The notes under the pieces were generated by a model that saw only the letters and a list, made by a program, of their open reading frames with translations, was not told the DNA's origin and did not search any database. The position numbers and the translations under genes were made by a program. Positions 51,892 through 63,000 of a DNA stretch of 64,000 nucleotides are shown here, in pieces. The DNA is taken from NCBI GenBank assembly GCA_964534745.1, contig CAZHQW010000004.1:27100-91099 (forward strand), read 5' to 3'. Numbering within the stretch: the first letter of the stretch is position 1; each line of letters begins with the position of its first letter. The stretch comes from G020354785 sp964534745. Lineage in GTDB: Bacteria; Bacteroidota; Bacteroidia; Bacteroidales; UBA10428.

Positions 51892-54800
51892 ATGAAACGA
51901 TTGGTTTTCATATTGATACTCATATCTATATTCCAGGGATTATTCTGCCAGGGAAGAAACTATCTTTTTACAAACATTGACAAATCCCAGGGTCTTTCAC
52001 ATAACCACATCCAGACCTTTATGCGCGACAATAAAGGATTTATCTGGATAGGCACATGGGAGGGACTGTGCAGGTTTGACGGATACTCCTTCAAGATCTT
52101 TAAGAAGAATATAAATGACAGCAACTCAATAAGGGACAATATTATTAATGATCTCTTTGAAGATAATAGAGGCAACATCTGGATAGCGGCAGGCGACTAT
52201 ATGGAAGTTTTCGATCCGGAGACTGAAGTGTTTTCCCACCGCCAGACCCTCTTTAACAATCGCGTTACTGTGCCTGTAAGAAGCCGCTGGTATTGCGCTT
52301 ATGATCAGAATAAAAACATTATATATGCAAATGACAGGGATGGCATATATAAATATATTGTATCGTCAGATTCATTATTTAAGATTCATTTCCCGCATAT
52401 AGACTCTTTAAAGACAGTATCTTATATTAATGTCGACAATAACGGAAGCCTGTGGATTGCCTGCACAAATTCGTACCTCTACAAATTACACAGGGATAAT
52501 TATCTTATTATTGACAGTGTGAAACTGATAAAGAAGTTTCATAACCTGTACCGGTTTTTCATCGACAGGGATAATGATATCTGGATATTTGACAAGGATA
52601 ATGCTTCCGGCATTATTTACTATGATACTGACAAAGATAAAGTCAGCTATTTTAATACGGAGTCAGAAAAATGCAGGCTTAATAATAATTCGATTACCGG
52701 TGTGATACAGGATGAAAGCGGATTAATATGGATATCTACCGACCATGGGGGAATAAACATTATAGATAAAAGTGATTTCAGTATCAGGTATGTATTGAAT
52801 AATCCGTTTAATGAAAGAAGCCTTGTTGACAATGCTATTACATGCATTTACAAGGATTACCAGAATTTTATCTGGGTAGGTTCATTTAAAAAAGGCATAA
52901 GTTATTATCACGAAAACCTGTTCAATTTTAATTTATATAAAATAAAGCTGGATAATGCCACAACATACGGGTATAATGATATAGACAATTTCGCCGAGGA
53001 CAGCAAGGGTAACCTGTGGATCGGCACAAACGGAGGAGGTTTAATATATTTCGACAGGAGTAACAACAGTTTCAGGCAGTACGTTCACGATCCTGAAAAT
53101 TCTAACAGCCTAAGCGCCAATATAATAGTAGGAATGCTGATGGATAAGAACAACAGGTTATGGGCAGGCACCTATTTCGGAGGATTGAATATATATGAGA
53201 ATGGAAGGTTCCAGCATCTCATGAATGTACCGGGCGATCCGACAACCATATCAGATGACAGGATATGGGATATATGCCAGGACAGCGACGGGAAAATATG
53301 GATTGGTACCCTGCTGGGAGGAGTTAATGTTATTGATCCGGTATCAAAAAAGGTCACCAAGCAATTCCTGGAGGAAGGTGATTCATCAATAAGGTCCGAC
53401 CATGTATTTTCCGTTATCGAAGACAGGGACAGCCTGATGTGGTTTGCCACAATATACGGACTAAGGTCATATGATAAAAAAACAAAAAAATTCAGGTATT
53501 TCGAGCATGATGAGAAGAATCCCAACAGCCTTAGCAATAACTTCGTTTACGACGTTTACGAAGATTCAAGGGGATTTATCTGGGCCGGCACTACTGACGG
53601 TTTAAATATGTATGATAAAAAAACCAATAGCTTTAAAATTTTCAGGCAGGAAGAGGGACTGCCTTCAAACGTCATACTCACAATTATTGAAGATAATAAC
53701 CGCAACTTATGGATGAGCACTACAAACGGACTGTCAAATCTGGTTGTAACAGAGGACAGGACATCCGGAACATATAACTTCAGATTCAAGAACTACGATG
53801 TCAATGACGGCCTGCAGAGCAATGAGTTCAATGAAAAAGCGGTATTTAAGACAAGCAGGGGTGAGTTGCTTTTCGGGGGGCCCAATGGTTTCAACCTGTT
53901 CGATCCTGATGATATTAAAGCCATAAACATCAATTCGGATATAGTATTCACGGATTTCCAGATATTCAATAAAAGCATAACCAGCAAGGATATTATAAAC
54001 GGCAAAAAGATACTGACCAGATCAATAACCTATACAGATGAAATAACGCTCAGCTATAAAGAAAATGTCTTTGCAATTGAATTTGCCGATTTGAACTTCC
54101 TGCACCCCGAAAGGCGATTATATATTTACAAGCTCGAAAACTTCAACAAGGAATGGCTACTAACTGACGGCAGAAACCGAAAAGCAACTTATACCAATCT
54201 TGATCCGGGTACCTATATTTTCAGGGTAAAAACAACAAATACCGACGAAACATGGGTTAACAGGGAAGCCCTGCTTACAGTTAGCATTATGCCCCCCTGG
54301 TGGCAGACCCTCGCCTTTAAAGTACTTATTGTTGTTGCGGTTATATCGCTTTCCGTACTATTCTATTATAACCTTAAAATGCGATGGAAGAAACAACAGA
54401 AAATTCTTGAAAATGAAGTAACCAAGAGGACCTATGAATTATCGGAAGCATACACATTGCTTGAAAAAAGGCAAAAAGAAATAAGTGCACAGAACAAGGA
54501 ACTGGAAACACACAGGAACAGGCTTGAGGAACTTGTCACAGAGCGTACTGGAGAGCTTGAAAAAGCACTGCTTAAAGCAGAAGAGTCAGACAGGCTCAAG
54601 TCAGCATTCCTGGCAAATATGTCGCATGAGATACGCACACCTCTTAATGCCATTGTCGGCTTCTCATCATTGCTTAAAAATGAGAATATCACAAAAAAAC
54701 AAATACAGAATTATATTGATACAATTAATACAAACAGTGATTCATTGCTTATTTTAATAAATGATATTCTTGACCTCTCAAGAATAGAGGCGGACCAGCT

Positions 54801-55725
54801 TAAAATAAACAAGTCGGCTTTTAATGTTAACCAGATTCTTGAGGAACTGGAAAATTACTATAACCTGAGCAACGATAATGCAATATCTATAACTTTCGTC
54901 AATAAGGATCATAAACAGAAATTATTAATATATAACGATCCGGTCAGGTTTAAGCAGGTGCTTTCAAATCTGCTTGACAATGCCAAAAAATATACTGAGA
55001 AAGGATTTATAAGGTTCGGTTACAACTTAAAACCCGGCAATATCGAATTTTTTGTGTCTGACACAGGAATAGGGATAAAAAAGTCAGATTTTGACAAGGT
55101 ATTCAACCACTTTTACAAAATTGAAAACAACGGAAGAAAGATATACAGGGGAACCGGACTGGGACTGGCCATATGCAAAAGGCTGGTTAACCTTATGGGA
55201 GGAGAAATATGGCTGGAGTCTGAAGAGGGGAAAGGTAGTACGTTTTACTTTGGCCTGCCGCTGGCAACACTGGAGCAAGATAAGCGGAAGATTACAACAT
55301 CGGGAAAACCCCACAAGCCGCTTGAAAGTTACAAAAAACTGGAGATCATAGTAGCTGAAGACGAACCCGACAATTTCAGCCTGATAAAAAGCATCCTGAA
55401 AAAATATCACGCCTCGGTGCTATGGGCCAAAAATGGTAAAGAAGCTGTCGAATACGTACGCTCATCAAGGAACAAAGGTAAAATGCTTGTCATTATGGAC
55501 ATCAAAATGCCTGTAATGAATGGCATTGACGCATTAAATGAAATAAGAAAACTTGACAGCAACATACCTGTCATCGCTGTCACTGCCTATGCCCACCAGG
55601 ATGAGAAGTATGAGATACTCAAAAACTCTTTCAATGATTATATAATTAAACCTTTAAGACCTGAAATGCTTATTAACAGCATCGAAAAAGTAATACATGG
55701 TAATGGCAAATCTCTTTACAACTAG
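51892..55725 (+). CDS. Hybrid two-component sensor (reg_prop propeller, Y_Y_Y, kinase, receiver), no AraC output
   Basis: A 1277-residue membrane sensor. It has a signal peptide (about 1-20), about fourteen reg_prop beta-propeller blades (about 25-700, with repeated NGSLWIA/GNLWIGT-type motifs), a Y_Y_Y domain (about 720-795), one span (about 805-828), a coiled coil, HisKA with His912 in NMSHEIRTPLNA, an HATPase domain with intact N (NLLDNAKKYT) and G boxes, and a receiver with Asp1203 in IMDIKMPVMNG. The family in Bacteroidota usually adds an AraC helix-turn-helix domain after the receiver; here the chain stops after the receiver. A separate output is needed; the signal is probably a carbohydrate. 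Confidence 0.93.
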   Translation: MKRLVFILILISIFQGLFCQGRNYLFTNIDKSQGLSHNHIQTFMRDNKGFIWIGTWEGLCRFDGYSFKIFKKNINDSNSIRDNIINDLFEDNRGNIWIAAGDYMEVFDPETEVFSHRQTLFNNRVTVPVRSRWYCAYDQNKNIIYANDRDGIYKYIVSSDSLFKIHFPHIDSLKTVSYINVDNNGSLWIACTNSYLYKLHRDNYLIIDSVKLIKKFHNLYRFFIDRDNDIWIFDKDNASGIIYYDTDKDKVSYFNTESEKCRLNNNSITGVIQDESGLIWISTDHGGINIIDKSDFSIRYVLNNPFNERSLVDNAITCIYKDYQNFIWVGSFKKGISYYHENLFNFNLYKIKLDNATTYGYNDIDNFAEDSKGNLWIGTNGGGLIYFDRSNNSFRQYVHDPENSNSLSANIIVGMLMDKNNRLWAGTYFGGLNIYENGRFQHLMNVPGDPTTISDDRIWDICQDSDGKIWIGTLLGGVNVIDPVSKKVTKQFLEEGDSSIRSDHVFSVIEDRDSLMWFATIYGLRSYDKKTKKFRYFEHDEKNPNSLSNNFVYDVYEDSRGFIWAGTTDGLNMYDKKTNSFKIFRQEEGLPSNVILTIIEDNNRNLWMSTTNGLSNLVVTEDRTSGTYNFRFKNYDVNDGLQSNEFNEKAVFKTSRGELLFGGPNGFNLFDPDDIKAININSDIVFTDFQIFNKSITSKDIINGKKILTRSITYTDEITLSYKENVFAIEFADLNFLHPERRLYIYKLENFNKEWLLTDGRNRKATYTNLDPGTYIFRVKTTNTDETWVNREALLTVSIMPPWWQTLAFKVLIVVAVISLSVLFYYNLKMRWKKQQKILENEVTKRTYELSEAYTLLEKRQKEISAQNKELETHRNRLEELVTERTGELEKALLKAEESDRLKSAFLANMSHEIRTPLNAIVGFSSLLKNENITKKQIQNYIDTINTNSDSLLILINDILDLSRIEADQLKINKSAFNVNQILEELENYYNLSNDNAISITFVNKDHKQKLLIYNDPVRFKQVLSNLLDNAKKYTEKGFIRFGYNLKPGNIEFFVSDTGIGIKKSDFDKVFNHFYKIENNGRKIYRGTGLGLAICKRLVNLMGGEIWLESEEGKGSTFYFGLPLATLEQDKRKITTSGKPHKPLESYKKLEIIVAEDEPDNFSLIKSILKKYHASVLWAKNGKEAVEYVRSSRNKGKMLVIMDIKMPVMNGIDALNEIRKLDSNIPVIAVTAYAHQDEKYEILKNSFNDYIIKPLRPEMLINSIEKVIHGNGKSLYN

Positions 55726-55835
55726 TAAAATATCCCGTGCCACATCAATCGCCGATCCCTGCTTTTATTTACTGAATTTGTGTAAAATTATTCTTAAATT
55801 GTGAATGATAAAACCAGCACTTCAAATTCAATATT

Positions 55836-57347
55836 ATGAAAAAAATAATAATTGCAGTTATACTGGCATTCACTTTTAACATGCTGCCGGCTGATGATAA
55901 TATATGGGGAAGGATTGCCAATGAGGGATTTGAAAATGAACCTGTTAAAAGTGCCTATTTTTTTGCAGGCAACTGGAAGAACGGTGTTAAGTTCTATGAA
56001 TTTGATGCCGTACCCAACACATCCCTCTATACAATTTACCCTTTGGATCCGACACATCTCGGGTGGTCGGAGAGTGAGGCCAACCGTGAATTTGCTGTCA
56101 ACTCACTTATTTTAACCGGATTCAATGTTATTAATATGTCATACTGGGGTCCGGAAGGAACTGATAACTGGGCATACTGGGCGCCTATGCAAACCTCTTC
56201 CCTCTCCCATGATGAGCTTTTTGACATAGCTGTGGATAAAAATATTCTTATCACTCCCTATATTGAATCCTATGCCGCAACAGACAGTTCGCCGGGCTTT
56301 TCGTTTATGGATGATTTTCCCGGGTCTGCCATTAATCCGGCACCCGGACTTGTAGCACATATCGAATACCTGATAGACAGGTATCTTATTAATCCTGAAA
56401 ATGAGGCATGGCCTGCAAAGTGGGCACAGATGTTCGATCAGGACGGTAAAAAAAGATATGTAATATCATTAATACACGTTGCCTCCAACCAGGAGGAAAT
56501 GAGCGATCAGATTTTTGCAGAGGGTTTTGATAATGTGGCGGAAAAAGTGCATGATGATACCGGTATTCTTGTAGGATTCACCATTGATGCGTTGCCACGT
56601 TCAGAAAGCAATGCTCCCGGACTATTTAAGCCGTCAGCAGCAGCCACAGGACCATGGCTTTTTACCCGGTCATCGATACTTGCTGTTTCATGCTTTATCC
56701 CCGAGATATGGACGGGAAAGAGTGATGAAGATTTTCTTCTTCAATGGAAAATGCAGTTTTCAGCCGGCTGGATAAATACAGGAATACCTTTTATCCAGGA
56801 TGTGTCCCCGGGCTATGATGCCCATATCGTTTTTCCCGGCTCAGTTATATATGGTAATAACAATGAGTGGAGAGAAGGACAGAGCATGATAGTAGACGAA
56901 CTTAACAGCGAAGCCATAACTTTCAACACATGGAACGGCTACACCGAAGGTTTTGCAGGAATGCCCACAGCCGAATACGGAGACACAACCTATTACTGGA
57001 TATGCGGATTACTGGGAGGTATCTGTGATGATACTGTCACAGGCATAAACAAACCTGTGAAGAATGGAGAGCCTTTTCTTTTCCAGGTCTTTCCCAATCC
57101 TTTTGGCAGCGATGTGTCAGTCCGTTATCATCTTAATGCCGCTTCACATATTTGCCTAAAAGTGTATGACTCACGTGGGAGTGAAGCTGGTGTTATTGAA
57201 GACTTGTTCAGACCGGCAGGGACATATATAACTCACTGGAATCCGCGGGGACTGCCGGACGGCATGTATTTCATACGCCTGGATACGGAAAAACAATATT
57301 ATGTCATGAAAGTATTACTTTTAAATAATAAATTGACTGCTTATTAG
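55836..57347 (+). CDS. Secreted putative glycan-active protein with T9SS domain
   Basis: A 503-residue exported protein: signal peptide (MKKIIIAVILAFTFNMLPA), a barrel-like domain (about 25-400) with WGPEGTDNWAYWAP, LITPYIESYAA and TFNTWNGYTEG, and a Por domain (about 410-503, VFPNPFGSDVSV). The central part recalls DUF5010/GH99-like TIM barrels, in which a secreted protein moves through an Asn/Glu-rich active site, but I cannot place catalytic residues, so the call is tentative. It follows the large sensor kinase by 110 bp on the same strand and precedes an outer-membrane protein gene by 23 bp. Confidence 0.65.
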   Translation: MKKIIIAVILAFTFNMLPADDNIWGRIANEGFENEPVKSAYFFAGNWKNGVKFYEFDAVPNTSLYTIYPLDPTHLGWSESEANREFAVNSLILTGFNVINMSYWGPEGTDNWAYWAPMQTSSLSHDELFDIAVDKNILITPYIESYAATDSSPGFSFMDDFPGSAINPAPGLVAHIEYLIDRYLINPENEAWPAKWAQMFDQDGKKRYVISLIHVASNQEEMSDQIFAEGFDNVAEKVHDDTGILVGFTIDALPRSESNAPGLFKPSAAATGPWLFTRSSILAVSCFIPEIWTGKSDEDFLLQWKMQFSAGWINTGIPFIQDVSPGYDAHIVFPGSVIYGNNNEWREGQSMIVDELNSEAITFNTWNGYTEGFAGMPTAEYGDTTYYWICGLLGGICDDTVTGINKPVKNGEPFLFQVFPNPFGSDVSVRYHLNAASHICLKVYDSRGSEAGVIEDLFRPAGTYITHWNPRGLPDGMYFIRLDTEKQYYVMKVLLLNNKLTAY

Positions 57348-57370
57348 TTTGTTATTTACATTAAGGTTTA

Positions 57371-59995
57371 ATGGTAAGAGTCGCTATATCAATCCTTTTC
57401 TCGTTAGCTGTAATATCCGGGATATATAGCCAAAAAAAAATATACACTACAAAAAGGATAACTTCTGATCCACCCCGTATAGACGGCATCATTGATGAAG
57501 GTTCATGGGACGCGGTTGAGTGGGGCGGGGATTTTATACAGCGAAAACCCTATGAAAAGAGACCTCCCTCACAGCAGACCGTCTTTAAAATAATATATGA
57601 TGATGAAAACCTGTACATAGCCATCCGGTGCTTTGATACGTCGCCCGATAGTATCGTAAGGCGCATGTCAAGGCGCGACGGGTATGAAGGTGATTATGTG
57701 GGAATTTATATTGACAGTTACCATGACCTGCGCACTGCTTACGAATTCAGTGTAACCGTTTCAGGAGTGAAGGGAGATGCCTCAGTCACCAATGATAACA
57801 ATTGGGACTATAGCTGGGATCCGATATGGTATGTCAAGACAGGTACGGACAGCCTGGGGTGGACGGCAGAGATGTGTATTCCGCTGACACAGCTGCGCTT
57901 CAGTCTTCAGGATGAATATTTATGGGGACTGCAGGTTAACAGAAGGCTGTACAGAAAAGAGGAAATGTCGAGCTGGCAGTTTATTTCGCCCAACGCTCCC
58001 GGATGGGTGCATAACTTCGGAGAACTGCATGGAATCAGAAATATAAGGCCACGGAAGCAAAAAGACATTGTTCCCTATGTTGTTGGCCGCTATGAGCATT
58101 ATGAAAAAGAGGAAGGCAATCCTTTTGCCGACGGCCGCGACATGATGGCAACAGCAGGTATTGACGGGAAAATAGGAGTCACAAATAACCTGACCCTGGA
58201 TTTTACTGTTAATCCGGATTTCGGACAGGTGGAAGCCGACCCTTCGGAGGTCAACCTTACGACCTTTGAAACAAAATTTGAGGACAAGCGCCCTTTTTTC
58301 ATTGAAGGCAGCGATATACTGAGCTATGATTTTCTGCCTGAAGGAAGCCACCTGTCAAATGATAACCTGTTTTATTCAAGGAGAATAGGGAACCCACCCT
58401 CACGTGAGCTCGACCTGCCTGACAGTGCATATGAAGAGACAATTAAAAGCACAACAATACTGGGAGCCCTAAAGCTCACGGGCAAGACCCGCAGCGGATG
58501 GTCAATAGGTGTACTCGAAAGTCTTACGCAAAAGGAAGTGGCTGAAGTCCAGGAATACGGGCAGATAAGGAAAGAAGAAATGGAACCTTTCACCAGCTAT
58601 TTTGCTGCAAGGGTGCAGAAGGAAATGAACAATTCAAATACAAGGCTGGGTGCGATGGTTACTGCAGCAAACCGTGATCTGTCCGACCCTGAACTTGACA
58701 AAATTATGAACCGTGCTGGATATACCGGGGGTATCAACTTTAATCACCAATGGAAAGACAAAACATACTATTTTGATGTAATGGCAGGATTCAGCCGTCT
58801 TAAAGGCAGTGAAAATGCTATTTACGAGATACAGACCTCGGCTCCCCATTTCTTCCAGCGCACCGATGCCCCCCATTTAAAGGCCGATTCCACATTAACC
58901 TCTCTTAACGGAATCGGCGGAACAATGCAGTACGGGCGTGCAGGCAACAGTAAACTGCAGTATGTAGTATTGCTAACCTGGCGCAGCCCCGGGTTTGAAC
59001 TCAATGATATAGGTTACCTCCATAATGATGACGAGATACAGGAGGTGGTATGGATGGGTTATTTTCAAAACGAACCTTTCAGCATATTCAGAAATCTTAA
59101 CCTTAACATTGCCCAATGGTACGGACTGACATTCGGTGGAGAAAGAAAGTACCTGGGAGGTTCTTTTGACGCATACTGTGATTTTAAAAACTTCTGGGAG
59201 CTGGGAGCCGGAGTGGCACGGGGCGGAAAATTTATTCAGACAGAGGCACTCAGAGGAGGTCCGTCACTGCTAAATGACGGCGACACACAAATATTTTCAT
59301 ACCTTGAGACAGACCACAGGAAGAAAATCAGGTTCAGTATTAATAATATCTTATATATCCTTGATCATAATACAGCGTTCGGTGAGTATTATAGTATAGG
59401 TATGACAGTTCAAATATCGGATGCACTTAATTTTTCGGTCGCCCCTACCTGGCAGAAATCAGACAATAAAATTGCCTATGTTGACAATGTCGACTACATG
59501 GAGGGACAAAGATATGTAAGGGGTAATCTTGACCGCACAGAGGCGAGTATGGTTTTAAGGCTTAACTATAACATATCTCCGGACTTCACCGTTCAGTATT
59601 ACGGGATGCCCTTTATATCGGCAGGCAGATACTGCGAACTTAAATATATAAGCGATTCAAAAGCCGAAGATATAAATGACCGCTATGTCATGTACACAGA
59701 AGGCCAGATGACGCTGGACGGGATAAACAATATTTATAACATTGATGAAGATAGTGACGGGGTCGTTGACTATTCGTTTGATAATCCGGACTTCAATCAT
59801 TTTGATTTTAACTCCAATCTTGTCATAAGGTGGGAGTATTTGCCGGGATCAATACTTTACCTCGTATGGTCGCAAAACAGGTTTGATGAAAGTACCGACG
59901 GCCGCTTTTCTCTTATGAATGACATGAAGGAGCTTTTCAGGATCTATCCCCACGATATTTTTCTGATCAAGCTGTCGTACCGTTTTGCTTTATAG
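57371..59995 (+). CDS. DUF5916 protein with CBM9-like domain and outer-membrane barrel
   Basis: An 874-residue exported protein. A signal peptide (about 1-20) is followed by a CBM9-like sandwich (about 25-225), recognised by the D-G-x-I-D-E-G-x-W start (PRIDGIIDEGSWDAVEWG) and the strand EFSVTVSGVKGDAS. The rest (about 230-874) is long alternating beta strands with aromatic ends, closing with KLSYRFAL, as in an outer-membrane barrel of the DUF5916 family. It lacks a T9SS domain. Ligand and export function are unknown. The next gene has its own promoter, whose -33 box lies in the last codons of this gene. Confidence 0.85.
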   Translation: MVRVAISILFSLAVISGIYSQKKIYTTKRITSDPPRIDGIIDEGSWDAVEWGGDFIQRKPYEKRPPSQQTVFKIIYDDENLYIAIRCFDTSPDSIVRRMSRRDGYEGDYVGIYIDSYHDLRTAYEFSVTVSGVKGDASVTNDNNWDYSWDPIWYVKTGTDSLGWTAEMCIPLTQLRFSLQDEYLWGLQVNRRLYRKEEMSSWQFISPNAPGWVHNFGELHGIRNIRPRKQKDIVPYVVGRYEHYEKEEGNPFADGRDMMATAGIDGKIGVTNNLTLDFTVNPDFGQVEADPSEVNLTTFETKFEDKRPFFIEGSDILSYDFLPEGSHLSNDNLFYSRRIGNPPSRELDLPDSAYEETIKSTTILGALKLTGKTRSGWSIGVLESLTQKEVAEVQEYGQIRKEEMEPFTSYFAARVQKEMNNSNTRLGAMVTAANRDLSDPELDKIMNRAGYTGGINFNHQWKDKTYYFDVMAGFSRLKGSENAIYEIQTSAPHFFQRTDAPHLKADSTLTSLNGIGGTMQYGRAGNSKLQYVVLLTWRSPGFELNDIGYLHNDDEIQEVVWMGYFQNEPFSIFRNLNLNIAQWYGLTFGGERKYLGGSFDAYCDFKNFWELGAGVARGGKFIQTEALRGGPSLLNDGDTQIFSYLETDHRKKIRFSINNILYILDHNTAFGEYYSIGMTVQISDALNFSVAPTWQKSDNKIAYVDNVDYMEGQRYVRGNLDRTEASMVLRLNYNISPDFTVQYYGMPFISAGRYCELKYISDSKAEDINDRYVMYTEGQMTLDGINNIYNIDEDSDGVVDYSFDNPDFNHFDFNSNLVIRWEYLPGSILYLVWSQNRFDESTDGRFSLMNDMKELFRIYPHDIFLIKLSYRFAL

Positions 59996-60012
59996 GAAAA
60001 AAGTTATATTTG
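59984..60012 (+). promoter_or_regulatory. Strong Bacteroidota promoter for the Ig-repeat protein gene
   Basis: TTTG at 59984-59987 and TATATTTG at 60005-60012 are separated by 17 bp and match both elements of the consensus exactly. The -33 element overlaps the 3' end of the DUF5916 gene. It leaves a leader of about 20 nt before ATG 60038. Confidence 0.7.
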
Positions 60013-60037
60013 TTTTTATAATCTAATCCGGACATAT

Positions 60038-63000
60038 ATGAAGAAATTTTTCCTTGTTCTAATGGTGACCGGACTTTGTTTCAGTAGCCACGCTAAAATG
60101 CAACAAACAAACGGGCATTTCAAATATAACGGTGTCACACCGCCGGTCGTTAATATTGATCCGGATACAATTGACGGAGAAGGTATTGTAGCAATTGAGC
60201 TTACAATCACCGGTAACATTGAAGATTTTGACTTTGGGTATATTATAATTAATAATCCAGATGATGAGACAGCCTATGAGTATTACTTTTATGATTGGGA
60301 TTTAATGGGAAATATGGTTAGCACTGACTATGAAATCTCGAAGTATGACCTGTCCGGTTACTGGTATGTTGATCATATAACACTGTATTATTACACAGCC
60401 GATTACCAGTCTTTTTACAAGGACGATATTAACAGTGGATTTGAGGTAATAAACACAACACCCGATACCGTTCCTCCGCAAATAACGTATTTTTCGTTAT
60501 CAAGGGATACTGTATATCCCGGTGATACAGCATTGATTACAATGGAGATTGAAGACACACTGTCCGGTCTCTATTACTGCTATGAAGCAATTTATGATAC
60601 CCTTTATAATATATATTATTATGATTATGAGGACTTGGAGGGAGAAAAAACAAAAACAATAAATATCGAGTATATCCCAGGCAAATTTGAAAATTCCGGA
60701 CCAAGAAGAATAAATATTGAAATATATGATATTATTGGTAATTCAAAGTTGTATAATGAAGATAGCCTTGGATTCGGACTTGTTGTGAGCGGCACAGTTA
60801 CAGATGTATTACCACCTGTTTTAAAAAGCGCAGATATTGTCAACAATTCACCGAATGACACAATACTCCTTGATCTGGTTATGGTTGACGATATAGCAGG
60901 CATCAGCAGTTTTTATGTATATATATACGATTTTGCGGATAACAATTATTATTTTCAGTATGATGACTTTACACGCGTGAATGATTCTTTGTACAGGTTC
61001 AATATTATTGACAAATATCCTTATATGCAGTCAGGTAATTATTTATTAAATGTGGACCTCGAAGATTCGGTGTATAATTACAGTTATTATGAGTCATTCA
61101 CCATACTTTCAATTATAAATGTCAATTCAGATAGCGAGCCCCCGTCCCTCGTATCGGCAGAATTCGATAAAGACACGCTGATTTCAGGTGATGTCATCAC
61201 CCTGCAGATAACGGTGTCGGATAATAAATCGGGCATAAATTATATTGAAGGAGAGATCACCAATACTGAAGACGGGAGAAACGGTATCTGGTTTGATGAA
61301 TATATAGACGAACATGGTATTACAGAATATACATATAAAAAATCATTTACCCTGTCGGAATTTGGTCCGGGAGGAGAGTGGAAGCTGAGTTACCTTCATT
61401 TCAATGACCATGCATACCTGAACTATGAGCAATACGGTAACCTGCCTTCATTCTACTATTACCCTAAATATATAGATGATGAGCCCCCTGTATTTTACGG
61501 TATCTCCTTTAATCCGTCTACGGTCAATGCCGGTGATACGGTAGTCGCAACAATCCTTGCTTCAGATAACCTGTCCGGTGTAGACAAATTTGACTATTAC
61601 GACGCGCTGAGCGACCGCAATTATTTTATTGGTGGCAGGGAATGGACTATGACCGGATCAAACACCTACCAGTCAGTTATACCTATAAACGAGTATGCTC
61701 CTGCAGAAAACGTATGGTATGAGCTATACAGCATAAGCGATAAAGCCGGGAACAAACTTTATCTTGACGAAGAAGGACTTGCCTTTAAAATCATAAATGA
61801 AGGTCTGGCAGATGATACACCCCCGGTTTTCGACTCACTGCATATATCAAAGATTGTCCTCGGACAGGAGGATACGCTTGAACTTGTCTTTTATTACCAT
61901 GATGATTTATCAGGCATTGATCCAACATTTTTGTATGCTGTTTTTAATATAGCAGAAAAAGAAAGCGAATACGATGATTATTTTGATCTTATACTTATTC
62001 CTGACTCAGCAGGGGAAAACTCATGTGAGATCAGACTTCTTGCCCGAGACCTCGGTCCGGGCCATTACCAGTTATACTCAATGTTTATAGTTGACAGGAC
62101 AGGCAATCTGCTTGATCCCGAGGAAACGGACTATACCGATATGAACTATACCTTTGAGATCACGGGTGAATATAAACCTGATAATGATGCTCCGGTTTTA
62201 AATGGTATATCAGTATATCCTGAAATTGCAGAACCCGGTGATACCGTGAGCATTGAGCTGGAAGTGTTTGAAGAAGGATCGGCCCTGCTGACCGTTTTTG
62301 CCTATATAAGAAACTCAAATGGCATAGAGGAAGGAAATATTTTCTTTGGAGACTGGAATATAACAACTGTCCATGATTCAACTTTTGCATGCCAGTCCGA
62401 ATATGTTGTTTCTGAAAATGCAACCAACGGAAAGTATATAATCGAAGAAATTGAACTGTACGATTATTATCTTAACTATGCAATGCTCGAATACGGGACA
62501 GACTATACAGATGCCCATTTCATGGTAACGGGCGGACAGTCATACCCGAACAGGCCTCCAACATGGATAATCCCCGATATTTATCTTACAATAGATTTTA
62601 ATGAGCTTACCGGGTATTATATACCCGAATTTTTAGTATCAGATATTGACGGCGATGAACTTACATTTTCGGCAGTACGTAGCGGAGGGACACTGCCGGT
62701 CTGGATAGGTTTTACAGCCGGAGAACTGAAGCTTAGCCTTACACCCGGCAGTGGTGACGGGGGACACTATACAATTTATATTGTGGCTTCTGATCCGGGG
62801 GGCCTCAAGGACTCTCTTGAGGTTAACATAGAGGTCATTGGACCTGACGGAACGGACACTCACTACCGGGAATCCGAGTTTAAGATTTATCCTGTCCCTG
62901 CCGGCAAGTACCTGTATATTGACTGCGATTACGATATCAGGAACATAATGATATATGATTTCAGGGGCAACCTTGTTTACAGCTGTTCAGAAAATTGTAA

